DNA of 64,000 nt from Spirochaetaceae bacterium (lineage in GTDB: Bacteria; Spirochaetota; Spirochaetia; Treponematales; Treponemataceae). The position numbers were made by a program, and so were the translations under genes. Shown here in pieces: positions 15,980 to 22,649 of this stretch. The DNA is taken from NCBI GenBank assembly GCA_017416145.1, contig JAFQDD010000003.1, positions 1 through 64,000 of the forward strand, in the 5' to 3' direction. The notes beneath the pieces were generated by a model. The model was not told the DNA's origin, ran no database searches, and worked only from the letters and a program-made list of their open reading frames with translations. Positions within the stretch are counted from its first letter, which is position 1, and each line of letters starts with the position of its first letter.

Positions 15980-16044
15980 CTAATATAATAAGTGAAGAAG
16001 AAATTGAATTATTAAAACAAAATTGTAATGCTGCCGTTCATTAA
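15980..16044 (+). pseudogene. deleted copy of the 11953 cassette
   Basis: The 12 bases after repeat 5 equal those after repeat 4 (CCTAATATAATA), then the sequence jumps to the last 17 codons of the 11953 gene (SEEEIELLKQNCNA, V, H, stop at 16042). About 400 bases of the ORF are missing. Homology continues through 16072, where ATAAAAC, the start of a 36-bp repeat, abuts the Cas2-like remnant. Confidence 0.8.
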
Positions 16045-16074
16045 CTACTATTATAAAAATATATTAGTCAATAA

Positions 16075-16221
16075 AACAGAATCAAAGAGTTTTTACCCAA
16101 AACAGGAACTGTAAGAATGTTAATCTTAACAGAAAATCAATTTTCTTCTTGCGTTCTGAGTCAAGAAGAAGTAGACTTACAAGAGTATCATGTTGGTGCG
16201 AAAGATTTAGTTACGCTATAA
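16075..16221 (+). pseudogene. Cas2-like C-terminal remnant, copy 2
   Basis: A 48-codon open stretch with no upstream start outside it. It reads LPKTGTVRMLILTENQF and, 25 residues later, ends KDLVTL. Type II Cas2 proteins end with the same layout: a P-K-x-G-x-V-x-x-L-x-x-TEKQF strand, a variable loop and (E/K)xLVxL. It therefore looks like the second half of a Cas2. The 5' half is gone and the join is exactly at a repeat-like ATAAAAC. Similarity is judged by eye; a profile search would settle it. Confidence 0.55.
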
Positions 16222-16241
16222 AAATGTGTGCTATACAGGTG

Positions 16242-16311
16242 GTCAAGGGCCGTTTCACTTAAACCCTTGACTCACCTTTGTTTCGGTTCTTCAAACATTG
16301 TAGAACCGAAA
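16242..16311 (+). other. two strong hairpins between Cas2 remnant and repeat 6
   Basis: Hairpin 1 pairs GTCAAGGG (16242-16249) with CCCTTGAC (16264-16271). Hairpin 2 pairs TTTCGGTTCT (16281-16290) with AGAACCGAAA (16302-16311) and runs into repeat 6. Neither has a proper T-run. They could be terminators or part of a structured leader RNA. Confidence 0.55.
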
Positions 16312-16346
16312 TAAAACGACCTGACCTTTTCGGGAGGTGATACACC
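16311..16346 (+). repeat. 36-bp cassette repeat, copy 6
   Basis: Consensus except for the last base (TACACC instead of TACAAC). Confidence 0.85.
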
Positions 16347-16395
16347 AACATTAACGAGTATAACCTATATTATTATGTGTAGGAGGAAGATAAGA

Positions 16396-16944
16396 ATGGT
16401 GGCAGAAAAACAAGTTTTTTACGATGATGAGAAAACAATTGAATTATTGGATAGATTAGTCAGCATTCAATTCCCATATGAATATGGAACAATTCACAGA
16501 GTAACACCTGATAGTGAAGTTTTTCGCATTGTTCCTAAATACAGTGCTTTAGGTCCCGGTAAAGATGGTTACAGATACACTGCTTCTGTAAAAGAAGCAT
16601 TTGAAATATTAAGAACTAACAGTAACTATAAACTTGATTGGTATACAGGACCTTGTGAATCTGTTCGTGATATAAAAATAAAATGGATGGTTTTGGATGC
16701 TTTAGGTCTTCCTTATATAAAACTTGGCGGTGAACTTGAGTCTGTTTACTGGGGAGCAAAAGAACCACTTGTTTATAGTGGCAACAGTAAAGAACAAGCT
16801 TGGGAATACTACGAAGCAAATGTAACTTTAGGTTTTGAAGAACCTAATGATGTTTACAAAAAGAAATGTGGTCCTGGTGATGCTTACCTTACATGGATTT
16901 CTGATTGCAGAAAACTTGCCGAAAAGCATCAGAAAAAAAGATAA
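16396..16944 (+). CDS. SEAFE-family protein (paralogue 2, cassette gene)
   Basis: A 182-residue soluble protein. The start at 16396 (MVAEKQVFYDDEKTIELL) is chosen because AGGAGG sits inside the longer open frame just upstream. Family markers are ASVKEAFEILR and WGAKEPLVYSGNSKEQAWEY, the latter shared with paralogues at 17053 (ESKEPVEYTGSN) and 23853 (GRKDPIQYNGTN). The promoter-like TATATTATTATG lies 20-35 bases upstream. No known fold is recognised. Confidence 0.75.
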   Translation: MVAEKQVFYDDEKTIELLDRLVSIQFPYEYGTIHRVTPDSEVFRIVPKYSALGPGKDGYRYTASVKEAFEILRTNSNYKLDWYTGPCESVRDIKIKWMVLDALGLPYIKLGGELESVYWGAKEPLVYSGNSKEQAWEYYEANVTLGFEEPNDVYKKKCGPGDAYLTWISDCRKLAEKHQKKR

Positions 16945-16969
16945 AAATCAGATAGCAATTTTATTTTCT

Positions 16970-17005
16970 ATAAAACGACCTGACCTTTTCGGGAGGTGAT
17001 ACACC
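16970..17005 (+). repeat. 36-bp cassette repeat, copy 7
   Basis: Same as copy 6, ending TACACC; 25 bases after the stop of paralogue 2. Confidence 0.85.
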
Positions 17006-17052
17006 AAAAGAACCTATATTATTAATCATAATACAGCTTATGAGGTACTAAT

Positions 17053-17478
17053 ATGATTGATTTTACGGAAATTGATAAAGAATTCAAAGTTGTTGTAGGA
17101 AAAGGACTTAGACCTTTTTTGATTTATAAAAAGAATTGGCAGTATGATGCAGGTTGTACTGTGTACACTGTTTCAGAGGCTTTCGAGAAAGTTAAAAATG
17201 GAGAAGGTGCTTTTTTTCCAAGTTACCAAATTGATTGTATGAGATTGTTCAATGGGCTTCAAAAAGAACTTGGAGATGATTATACAGAGTTTGATGTGAT
17301 TGCTGCTATAAATTGGGAATCAAAAGAACCTGTAGAGTATACAGGTTCAAATCCGATTATCCAAAACCAGTATGACTTGGCAAATGCAATTTTGGGTCTT
17401 AGAGATTGGCAGGATTTAGACATTAGCCCAAAATGGATTGAAGACTCAAAAACAGTTATAAAGACTTACTTTAACTAG
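17053..17478 (+). CDS. SEAFE-family protein (paralogue 3, cassette gene)
   Basis: A 141-residue protein starting MIDFTEIDKEFKVVVGKGLR. TVSEAFEKVKNGEGAFFPSY and the later LLxxL-type helix and ESKEPVEYTGSN align with the protein at 23853 over its full length. This is the compact form of the family, so 141-147 residues is probably the basic unit. TATATTATTAATCATAAT before it is promoter-like. Function unknown; several divergent copies in one array would suit immunity or effector-binding roles, which is inference. Confidence 0.75.
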   Translation: MIDFTEIDKEFKVVVGKGLRPFLIYKKNWQYDAGCTVYTVSEAFEKVKNGEGAFFPSYQIDCMRLFNGLQKELGDDYTEFDVIAAINWESKEPVEYTGSNPIIQNQYDLANAILGLRDWQDLDISPKWIEDSKTVIKTYFN

Positions 17479-17483
17479 ATTTA

Positions 17484-17519
17484 GTAAAACGACCTGACCT
17501 TTTCAGGAGGTGATACAAC
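17484..17519 (+). repeat. 36-bp cassette repeat, copy 8
   Basis: GTAAAAC start and one core change (TTTTCAGGAGG). It lies five bases after the stop of paralogue 3. Confidence 0.85.
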
Positions 17520-17548
17520 ATTATTATGTGTAAATGGAGGAACGAAAG

Positions 17549-18127
17549 ATGTACAGCAATTGTTTATTTGAAGCATTAAAAGCAAAAATCAAAGATCCAA
17601 AGAATGTACAGATTATATTCCTTAAAGGTGGTTTATTTGGTAAACGAGACCATTTTATGTGGATGAACAAAGATACTGTATTTCATGCCTACAATCCTAA
17701 AGGGAGCAACAATAACATTCTTTATAATGTTTCCTATAAAAAAGTTGATTTTGATGTATTCGAAGGATATGTTATAGATGCAATAAAAAAATTACCTTTA
17801 GAAACACAGCTTAAAATTGCAAAAAACTGGCATCTTAAATCAATTGAAATACCAGGTGTAGTACAATGGGCTAATTTTATAAAAGATGACGACCCTGAAT
17901 TTTCAAACATTCCAAAAACTGAAGATTTTTATTATTTGACAAAAATTCTTAGAAAAAAGCCGCTTATCAAAATATTTATTAACAGTACAATAAAAACTAT
18001 CGAGTTTGATAAACTGCTTAATTCTGAAGGTCCATTGCAATGGAAATATGTAACGCCTTTTGATAATGACTATACAGCAATTTATGGATGGTTAAGGAAC
18101 AGAAATACTTTTGTAGAGATGCAATAA
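17549..18127 (+). CDS. unknown cassette protein
   Basis: A 192-residue soluble protein starting MYSNCLFEALKAKIKDPKNV; the start is fixed by TGGAGGA just upstream, while the frame is open five codons earlier. KGGLFGKRDHFMWMNKDTVF could be the core of a compact enzyme-like fold with a Cys near the N-terminus and a His in the second motif, but I do not recognise the family. It has its own terminator, so it is a self-contained cassette. Confidence 0.65.
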   Translation: MYSNCLFEALKAKIKDPKNVQIIFLKGGLFGKRDHFMWMNKDTVFHAYNPKGSNNNILYNVSYKKVDFDVFEGYVIDAIKKLPLETQLKIAKNWHLKSIEIPGVVQWANFIKDDDPEFSNIPKTEDFYYLTKILRKKPLIKIFINSTIKTIEFDKLLNSEGPLQWKYVTPFDNDYTAIYGWLRNRNTFVEMQ

Positions 18128-18154
18128 TAATCTGTTCCGACCTTTCTTTATTGG

Positions 18155-18182
18155 ATATCCGTATTATCTACGATACGGATAT
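18155..18182 (+). terminator. terminator after the 17549 gene
   Basis: A perfect 10-bp stem ATATCCGTAT/ATACGGATAT with an eight-base loop, followed by TTTTCCCC, 28 bases after the stop. Confidence 0.7.
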
Positions 18183-18222
18183 TTTCCCCTTCTACATCAC
18201 CTGCATTATTTATTCTGTTTTG

Positions 18223-18258
18223 GTAAAACGACCTGACCATTTCGGAAGGTGATACACA
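18223..18258 (+). repeat. 36-bp cassette repeat, copy 9
   Basis: The most diverged full copy: GTAAAAC start, ACCATTTCGGAAGG core, end TACACA. Confidence 0.8.
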
Positions 18259-18266
18259 TATATGTG

Positions 18267-18764
18267 ATGAGACAAATTATGGATGACTTATACGAAAGAA
18301 TATCGAATACATTTAATGAATTAATAGAAAAAGAAGAAGAAAAATCAACTGCAATGGGCTTTGAAAAGCTTGTCAGCATGTTTGAAGATATAAGCGATAC
18401 ATTACAGTGTTTGATGATTCCGTTTACTTTGAGTTCTAAAACTGAAAGTGTATTGCAAGAAGCAGTAACTGACTATAAAGCATTTATCAAACAATATGGT
18501 CAATTGCTAAGATATATGAAAACATTCAATTCTGCCAGTCAAAACAAACCAATTGAGGATAACAATGGTTCTTTTGCCAAACGTCTTGATAATTGCATTA
18601 AAGATGTCGTTGATTTTTACAATCAAACAATGCTCAATGAAAAGAATACAAAGCAAGTTGAGCGTGTTCAAAAAGCATATTATGCTTACTTAATGTTAAG
18701 CAGAGTCTTGAATACAGCCATAAAAGTAAAACAACCTGACCTTTCGGAAGGTGATACAACATAA
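18267..18764 (+). CDS. helical protein whose end runs through repeat 10
   Basis: About 165 residues, entirely helical, soluble, acidic near the N-terminus (ELIEKEEEKS). The frame is also open from a GTG inside repeat 9; the AAGGTGAT of that repeat is the only ribosome-site-like sequence, about 13 bases before the ATG at 18267. The C-terminus VKQPDLSEGDTT is encoded by repeat 10 itself, so the original stop was probably lost when the repeat was joined. Function unknown. Confidence 0.6.
   Translation: MRQIMDDLYERISNTFNELIEKEEEKSTAMGFEKLVSMFEDISDTLQCLMIPFTLSSKTESVLQEAVTDYKAFIKQYGQLLRYMKTFNSASQNKPIEDNNGSFAKRLDNCIKDVVDFYNQTMLNEKNTKQVERVQKAYYAYLMLSRVLNTAIKVKQPDLSEGDTT
18726..18760 (+). repeat. 36-bp cassette repeat, copy 10 (35 bp)
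   Basis: One base shorter in the core (CCTTTCGGAAGG). It is translated as the tail of the preceding ORF. Confidence 0.8.
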
Positions 18765-18933
18765 AAGTATTTTTTTGAAAAAACAAAAGTACTTCGGTTT
18801 ACTTGAAAAAAATGCTTTACAGAATGAAAATCTGGTTATATTCTAAAGTTAGTTGACGAGATAAATCAACTAACAAAAACTTACAGAAGCTCGACTAGAA
18901 ATAGTTAAGCATATTTAGGAAAATCCTAAGGAG
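18761..18933 (+). ncRNA. gene-less cassette with several hairpins; candidate structured RNA
   Basis: This interval has no ORF above 14 codons. It contains a 9-bp stem GTTAGTTGA/TCAACTAAC near 18847-18873, a GAAA-capped stem in GACTAGAAATAGTT near 18892-18905, and TTAGGA-AAA-TCCTAA just before repeat 11. Three tidy hairpins in a row in the only non-coding cassette suggest an RNA product. It matches no RNA class I can name. Confidence 0.4.
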
Positions 18934-18969
18934 CTAAAACGACCTCCCGTTTTCGGGAGGTGATACACC
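18934..18969 (+). repeat. 36-bp cassette repeat, copy 11
   Basis: The perfect-hairpin variant: CGACCTCCCG and CGGGAGGTG around TTTT, ending TACACC. Confidence 0.85.
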
Positions 18970-19034
18970 TATATATGCGAAAATTTATTTACATATTTTA
19001 AGTATAGGTAGTAAAGCTACCAGGAGGTTTATAT

Positions 19035-19220
19035 ATGTGGAATACAATTAAAGTTATTATTGGAATAATAATTCTTGTATTAATTGGAATATTGATTTTC
19101 ATTATTTCGTCATCATTAGCGCCAGTGAATGCACAGGAAGTCGCTCATGGTGGAGTAGCCTTTCCAGTTATTGGTATTATTGTTCTAGGTATATGCTTAT
19201 TTTTAGATATTAAATCATAA
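19035..19220 (+). CDS. small two-segment membrane protein (cassette gene)
   Basis: A 61-residue protein with two hydrophobic helices: residues 5-27 (VIIGIIILVLIGILIFIISS) and about 42-58 (VAFPVIGIIVLGICLF), joined by a short loop. AGGAGG precedes the ATG at ideal spacing. It is the only ORF of the last full cassette. Size and topology would fit a membrane-active toxin, a holin-like protein or a small subunit; nothing more can be said. Confidence 0.65.
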   Translation: MWNTIKVIIGIIILVLIGILIFIISSSLAPVNAQEVAHGGVAFPVIGIIVLGICLFLDIKS

Positions 19221-19226
19221 GCTTGG

Positions 19227-19262
19227 GTAAAACGACCTCCCGTTTTCGGGAGGTGATACAAC
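19227..19262 (+). repeat. 36-bp cassette repeat, copy 12 (last)
   Basis: Perfect-hairpin variant with GTAAAAC start and TACAAC end. No further copy follows in the window. Confidence 0.85.
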
Positions 19263-19340
19263 ATAGTACGATTTATGCCATTTGACAACATCTTTTTCAA
19301 TTATTGCAATTTTTTTAATCCCTTGAAACAATATCTGAAT

Positions 19341-19445
19341 TCTCTTGAATTTTTCTACAAAATCTCTTGAATTTTTTCACCAAAACTCTTGAATTTTTCT
19401 GTAAAATCTCTTAAATTTTTTCACAAAATCTCTTGAATTTTTGTT
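19341..19445. repeat. 22-bp tandem repeat, about 4.7 units
   Basis: Units begin with (T/A)CTCTTGAATTTTT at 19341, 19363, 19385, 19407 and 19429, each followed by a C/A-containing tail and AAAA. The exact 22-bp spacing equals two helical turns. No frame stays open through it. It lies between the last cassette repeat and the transposon. Confidence 0.8.
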
Positions 19446-19463
19446 CTTAACATCTTGATGTTT

Positions 19464-19471
19464 TTTCAATT
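19464..19471. repeat. 8-bp target-site duplication, left
   Basis: TTTCAATT directly before the left inverted repeat, identical to 23745-23752. Confidence 0.9.
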
Positions 19472-19553
19472 GGCTCTGTACGGAAATTATATTGTTTTGC
19501 GTAAAAAAAAGACAAACCGTTTTAATACTTTGTATTTTATCAAAAAAACTTTT

Positions 19554-20696
19554 CTAAACTACATCTTCTAATTTATCACCATACGGTAAAGATTTAATAT
19601 AATTTTCCATGAACTTCCAATCTGGAACAAACCCTTCTTCAGAATATTTATGAGTTTCGTCTGTAAATGGTGTTCCATCTTCATTATGTAAAATTGGAAG
19701 TTTGACAATTATTTCATCTATATGAACCCTGTATTTTCTTCCATGAGAATATTTATATTTGTCTAAATCAAGTACTGTAACTAAAAATAGTGCATTTGAT
19801 TTAGTTAGTGCATCGTCATATCCAATAGAAATAGTTGTAGAACCTATAAAATCACTTTCTATATAATTTGTATATCCACATGAACCTTCACCATCACATA
19901 TAAATATTATTCCATGACCTTTTGTAACAAGTTCTGGTTCTAATGATACCGAACGCATAACTCCATTGTCTGTTTTTTTTGCTCCAATATAATTAATATC
20001 AGTACCATCTTCTAAATTTCCAGCATTACCACATTTACAGTTTTCTATTTCAAATAAACCAGCTTGTTGTCTTGTTCTTGAAATTTTAAAGTCTTTCCAG
20101 TTCTGTATGTCTAATTTGGCATTTTGATTCGCTTTGTTTTTTGTCGTTAAAGATTTATAATGCAATGACATCATATAATTTTCTATATAGTTCCAATCTG
20201 GAACATAACCTTCTTCTGAATATTTATGAGTTTCATCTATAAATGGAGTTTCATCTTCTTTATATAAAATTGGTAACTTTATATTAAAATCTCTGTTAAT
20301 ATGGGTGTTGAGTTCTCTACCGAAAGCATAATATTTAATTTTGCTTTCGTATCTAACAAGACTAGAAATAAACAAATTTATGCTATGTGTCATTTCTTTT
20401 GCTTTGGCTTCCATTACGGCAACATTCTGTCCTGTATAAAAAGGCTCTTCCTGAACAAAACAAGAACCAAGATAACTACCACCAAGTGCTACTGTTAGAA
20501 GTCCTGCTCTGTATGGAATAACATTTTCTACAAAATCTACTTTACCATCTACACCATTATTATAACTAACTCTCGACACAAAATTAACTTGTGGTTCTTC
20601 ATCTGTCATTTTATTCTTATCAAATTTATTACCCATTTTAATTGTATATAAATCCTTAAGATAAAAAGTTTTCCAATTTTCTGTTTTAAGACTCAT
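19554..20696 (-). CDS. specificity subunit of BcgI-like R-M system
   Basis: A 380-residue protein made of two similar halves, each a target-recognition domain followed by a conserved helix: ETHKYSEEGYVPDWNYIENY near residue 155 and ETHKYSEEGFVPDWKFMENY near 350. Two such halves read the two parts of a split recognition site. It overlaps the nuclease/methyltransferase gene by 11 bases, showing co-translation. It most resembles the B (S) subunit of BcgI-type systems rather than a classic HsdS because the partner carries its own nuclease domain. Confidence 0.85.
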   Translation of the reverse strand: MSLKTENWKTFYLKDLYTIKMGNKFDKNKMTDEEPQVNFVSRVSYNNGVDGKVDFVENVIPYRAGLLTVALGGSYLGSCFVQEEPFYTGQNVAVMEAKAKEMTHSINLFISSLVRYESKIKYYAFGRELNTHINRDFNIKLPILYKEDETPFIDETHKYSEEGYVPDWNYIENYMMSLHYKSLTTKNKANQNAKLDIQNWKDFKISRTRQQAGLFEIENCKCGNAGNLEDGTDINYIGAKKTDNGVMRSVSLEPELVTKGHGIIFICDGEGSCGYTNYIESDFIGSTTISIGYDDALTKSNALFLVTVLDLDKYKYSHGRKYRVHIDEIIVKLPILHNEDGTPFTDETHKYSEEGFVPDWKFMENYIKSLPYGDKLEDVV

Positions 20697-22614
20697 GTAT
20701 TTTACCCTCCTTCATCATATAAGCAAGGTAATTATTTAATGTCTGTTGAAAGTCTGCTTCTGTAAGTTTTGTATAATCTGTTTTCATGTATGCTTCGCAA
20801 AGCCATTCTGCATTACCATCTACAATAGCAACAGAAGATTTTCCATCAACTGCTTTTTTTGTTTCAAATAAATCCAACCATTCTTGTTCTATTGCTTTCC
20901 ACTTTGAATCTCCGTTAGAATCAAACTGTTCAATGCGACCTAAATTTTTCTTTTTCTTGAAACCATCTTCTTTACAATAGCCAAAGAATGTAGTTCTTGA
21001 AGTTCCATCTGGTTTAATGTGTGGTTGTCCTAATGTAAACAACATACAACAAGCAGAAACAGCAGCTCCAGGGTAAAAAATTTCAGCTGGTAGCGTAAAT
21101 ACTGCTTCTAAGGTATTATTTTCAAGCATTGCATTTTTTTCTTCTGTAATAATATTACTTGTTCCGATAGCCGCTGAAACAGGAAGCAAGACTGCTAATT
21201 TAACAGTTTTTATTGGTTGGTGATTTTGCTCTCTTTCTTCGTTCATTCTCTTAATTACATCAGACAAGAAATGGATAAATACCATTCCCTTTGTTGGGTC
21301 TTCTTTTCCATCTTTGGCAGAGGCTGCCCAATTTTTCTTATATTCAGATGGTATTCCAATAGGCTTCGCATTATAAGGTGGATTCATTAATATAATGTCT
21401 GGATTTGCTTGTCTAATAAAATCCTCACAGTCAAAACAACTTTTGAATTTAATATTTGAGTTTCCATCTCCATGAATAAGCATATTTGTTGTAGCAAGTC
21501 CATACGCTTTTTCTTCAATTTCAATACCAAAAATGTGTTGTTTCTTAACAGTTTCTTGAAGTTGTTTAGCTTCTTCTTCCGTTTTGCCTCTACGACAATC
21601 TGCAAGTTCTTTTACCATAGCTTGTACAAGAAACGAACCACTTCCACAGGTTGCGTCAAGAACAACCTTTGTTCTATCTACTTCTGTTAATCGACACATA
21701 AAATCTGTTATGTGGTCTGGTGTAAATGCTTGGTTCTTATCTGCTTTTCCTGTGTATTTATTAAAAGCAATAAAGAAAAGGTTTAATATATCCTGACCTT
21801 CTGAACTATCAGCATCAATGTATTTATAAATATCTGTAAGTATAGTGTCTAATATTTTAATCCAGTTTGCTGTTGTAAGTTTTCTTACTTTCTGGTCGTT
21901 TAAAACATTCTTCTGTAATAACTCAACCTTTTTTGTTTTATTCTCTGAACCATCAAGATGATTTGTAAGTGTAGATTCAATAGCGGCACGAATAGATTTT
22001 TCATCCATCATAGACCATACAGCATTTAAATCTTCTGTTAGCTTATCATCAATTTTTGTAGCACCTTTCTTTTCAACCATGCTTTTAAGGTACAAAAGAG
22101 TTGTTCCGACAAATTGACTTCTTAATCTTTCGTCTATGTCCATCTTATGTAATAGTTCATTCAAATCATAAGTATTCTTTAATACCTTTTCTCTGTCGTT
22201 CTGCTTACTGATATTGAATATCTTGGCATAATGTTCCATTGTATCAAGGACTGTTTCATCATTAAGCACATGACTATCATCTACAAAAGATTTCCATACC
22301 TTGATTTTATTGTTGTTAGTATTAGCAAGAATACAAATAACTTTCTTACCTTTATGTAATGCTCTTTCTTCTTCTAAATAATCTGCAAGTTGTTGTTCGT
22401 CTGATTTTACAAAATTCTGTTTTGTTTCTACAAGCACAACGACATCGTTCATCTCAAAACGAATATCTAATTTAAAATGATTAACAGGGTGTCCTACTGC
22501 TTTTTCAAGCGTTGCTTTAGAACCAGCTTCTTGAACATAGCTGTATTCTCCACCCTCTATATTTGCTGTATAATACTGTATTCCAATTTTATTTATAATA
22601 GAGGTTCTGTCCAT
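20686..22614 (-). CDS. fused nuclease-methyltransferase, BcgI A-subunit-like
   Basis: About 642 residues from MDRTSIINKIGIQYY; this start follows AAGGA at good spacing, while the frame is open 11 codons earlier. The N-terminal domain has a PD-(D/E)xK-type core, D50 in KLDIRFEM and E63-T-K65 in VLVETKQ. A helical linker leads to a gamma-class adenine methyltransferase with DATCGSGSFLVQA and catalytic NPPY near residue 410. Such a chain both cuts and methylates, with the downstream subunit giving specificity. No separate HsdR is present, which fits a type IIB/BcgI-like system. Confidence 0.85.
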   Translation of the reverse strand: MDRTSIINKIGIQYYTANIEGGEYSYVQEAGSKATLEKAVGHPVNHFKLDIRFEMNDVVVLVETKQNFVKSDEQQLADYLEEERALHKGKKVICILANTNNNKIKVWKSFVDDSHVLNDETVLDTMEHYAKIFNISKQNDREKVLKNTYDLNELLHKMDIDERLRSQFVGTTLLYLKSMVEKKGATKIDDKLTEDLNAVWSMMDEKSIRAAIESTLTNHLDGSENKTKKVELLQKNVLNDQKVRKLTTANWIKILDTILTDIYKYIDADSSEGQDILNLFFIAFNKYTGKADKNQAFTPDHITDFMCRLTEVDRTKVVLDATCGSGSFLVQAMVKELADCRRGKTEEEAKQLQETVKKQHIFGIEIEEKAYGLATTNMLIHGDGNSNIKFKSCFDCEDFIRQANPDIILMNPPYNAKPIGIPSEYKKNWAASAKDGKEDPTKGMVFIHFLSDVIKRMNEEREQNHQPIKTVKLAVLLPVSAAIGTSNIITEEKNAMLENNTLEAVFTLPAEIFYPGAAVSACCMLFTLGQPHIKPDGTSRTTFFGYCKEDGFKKKKNLGRIEQFDSNGDSKWKAIEQEWLDLFETKKAVDGKSSVAIVDGNAEWLCEAYMKTDYTKLTEADFQQTLNNYLAYMMKEGKIHES

Positions 22615-22649
22615 TTTAATTATTCCTTTATATTTCAAATTTTTCAATT

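Larger units (their letters stand above)
9877..19262 (+). other. gene-cassette array bounded by 36-bp repeats
   Basis: Twelve copies of one repeat, all on the plus strand, separate intervals of 173-826 bp that mostly hold one small ORF each. The repeat begins ATAAAACGACC, has the core TTTTCGGGAGG and ends TGATACAAC. Intervals often carry their own promoter and terminator. A block from about 12,435 to 15,940 lacks the repeat and has genes on both strands. Neither a tyrosine integrase nor cas1/cas9 is present here. The arrangement resembles an integron array, but the repeat lacks the inverted RYYYAAC/GTTRRRY ends of attC. Its 36-bp length, adjacent cas2 remnants and end motif resemble type II CRISPR repeats. 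Confidence 0.7.

Noticed and set aside
18847-18933. tracrRNA for a type II system
   Set aside because: CTAGAAATAG recalls the loop used in engineered guide RNAs, but no stretch complementary to the 36-bp repeat was found there.
9877-19262. Calling the array a conventional CRISPR array
   Set aside because: No interval is near 30 bp; lengths vary from 173 to 826 bp and contain genes with promoters and ribosome sites. No cas1 or cas9 is in the window.
9877-19262. Calling the array a standard integron
   Set aside because: No tyrosine integrase or attI is present in the window, and the repeat ends are direct rather than inverted, lacking GTTRRRY at the 3' end. It stays as an alternative.
20686-22614. 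Plain type I HsdM with missing HsdR
   Set aside because: The N-terminal domain has a nuclease-like D...ETK core, and the neighbour has BcgI-type specificity repeats, so a separate HsdR is not expected.
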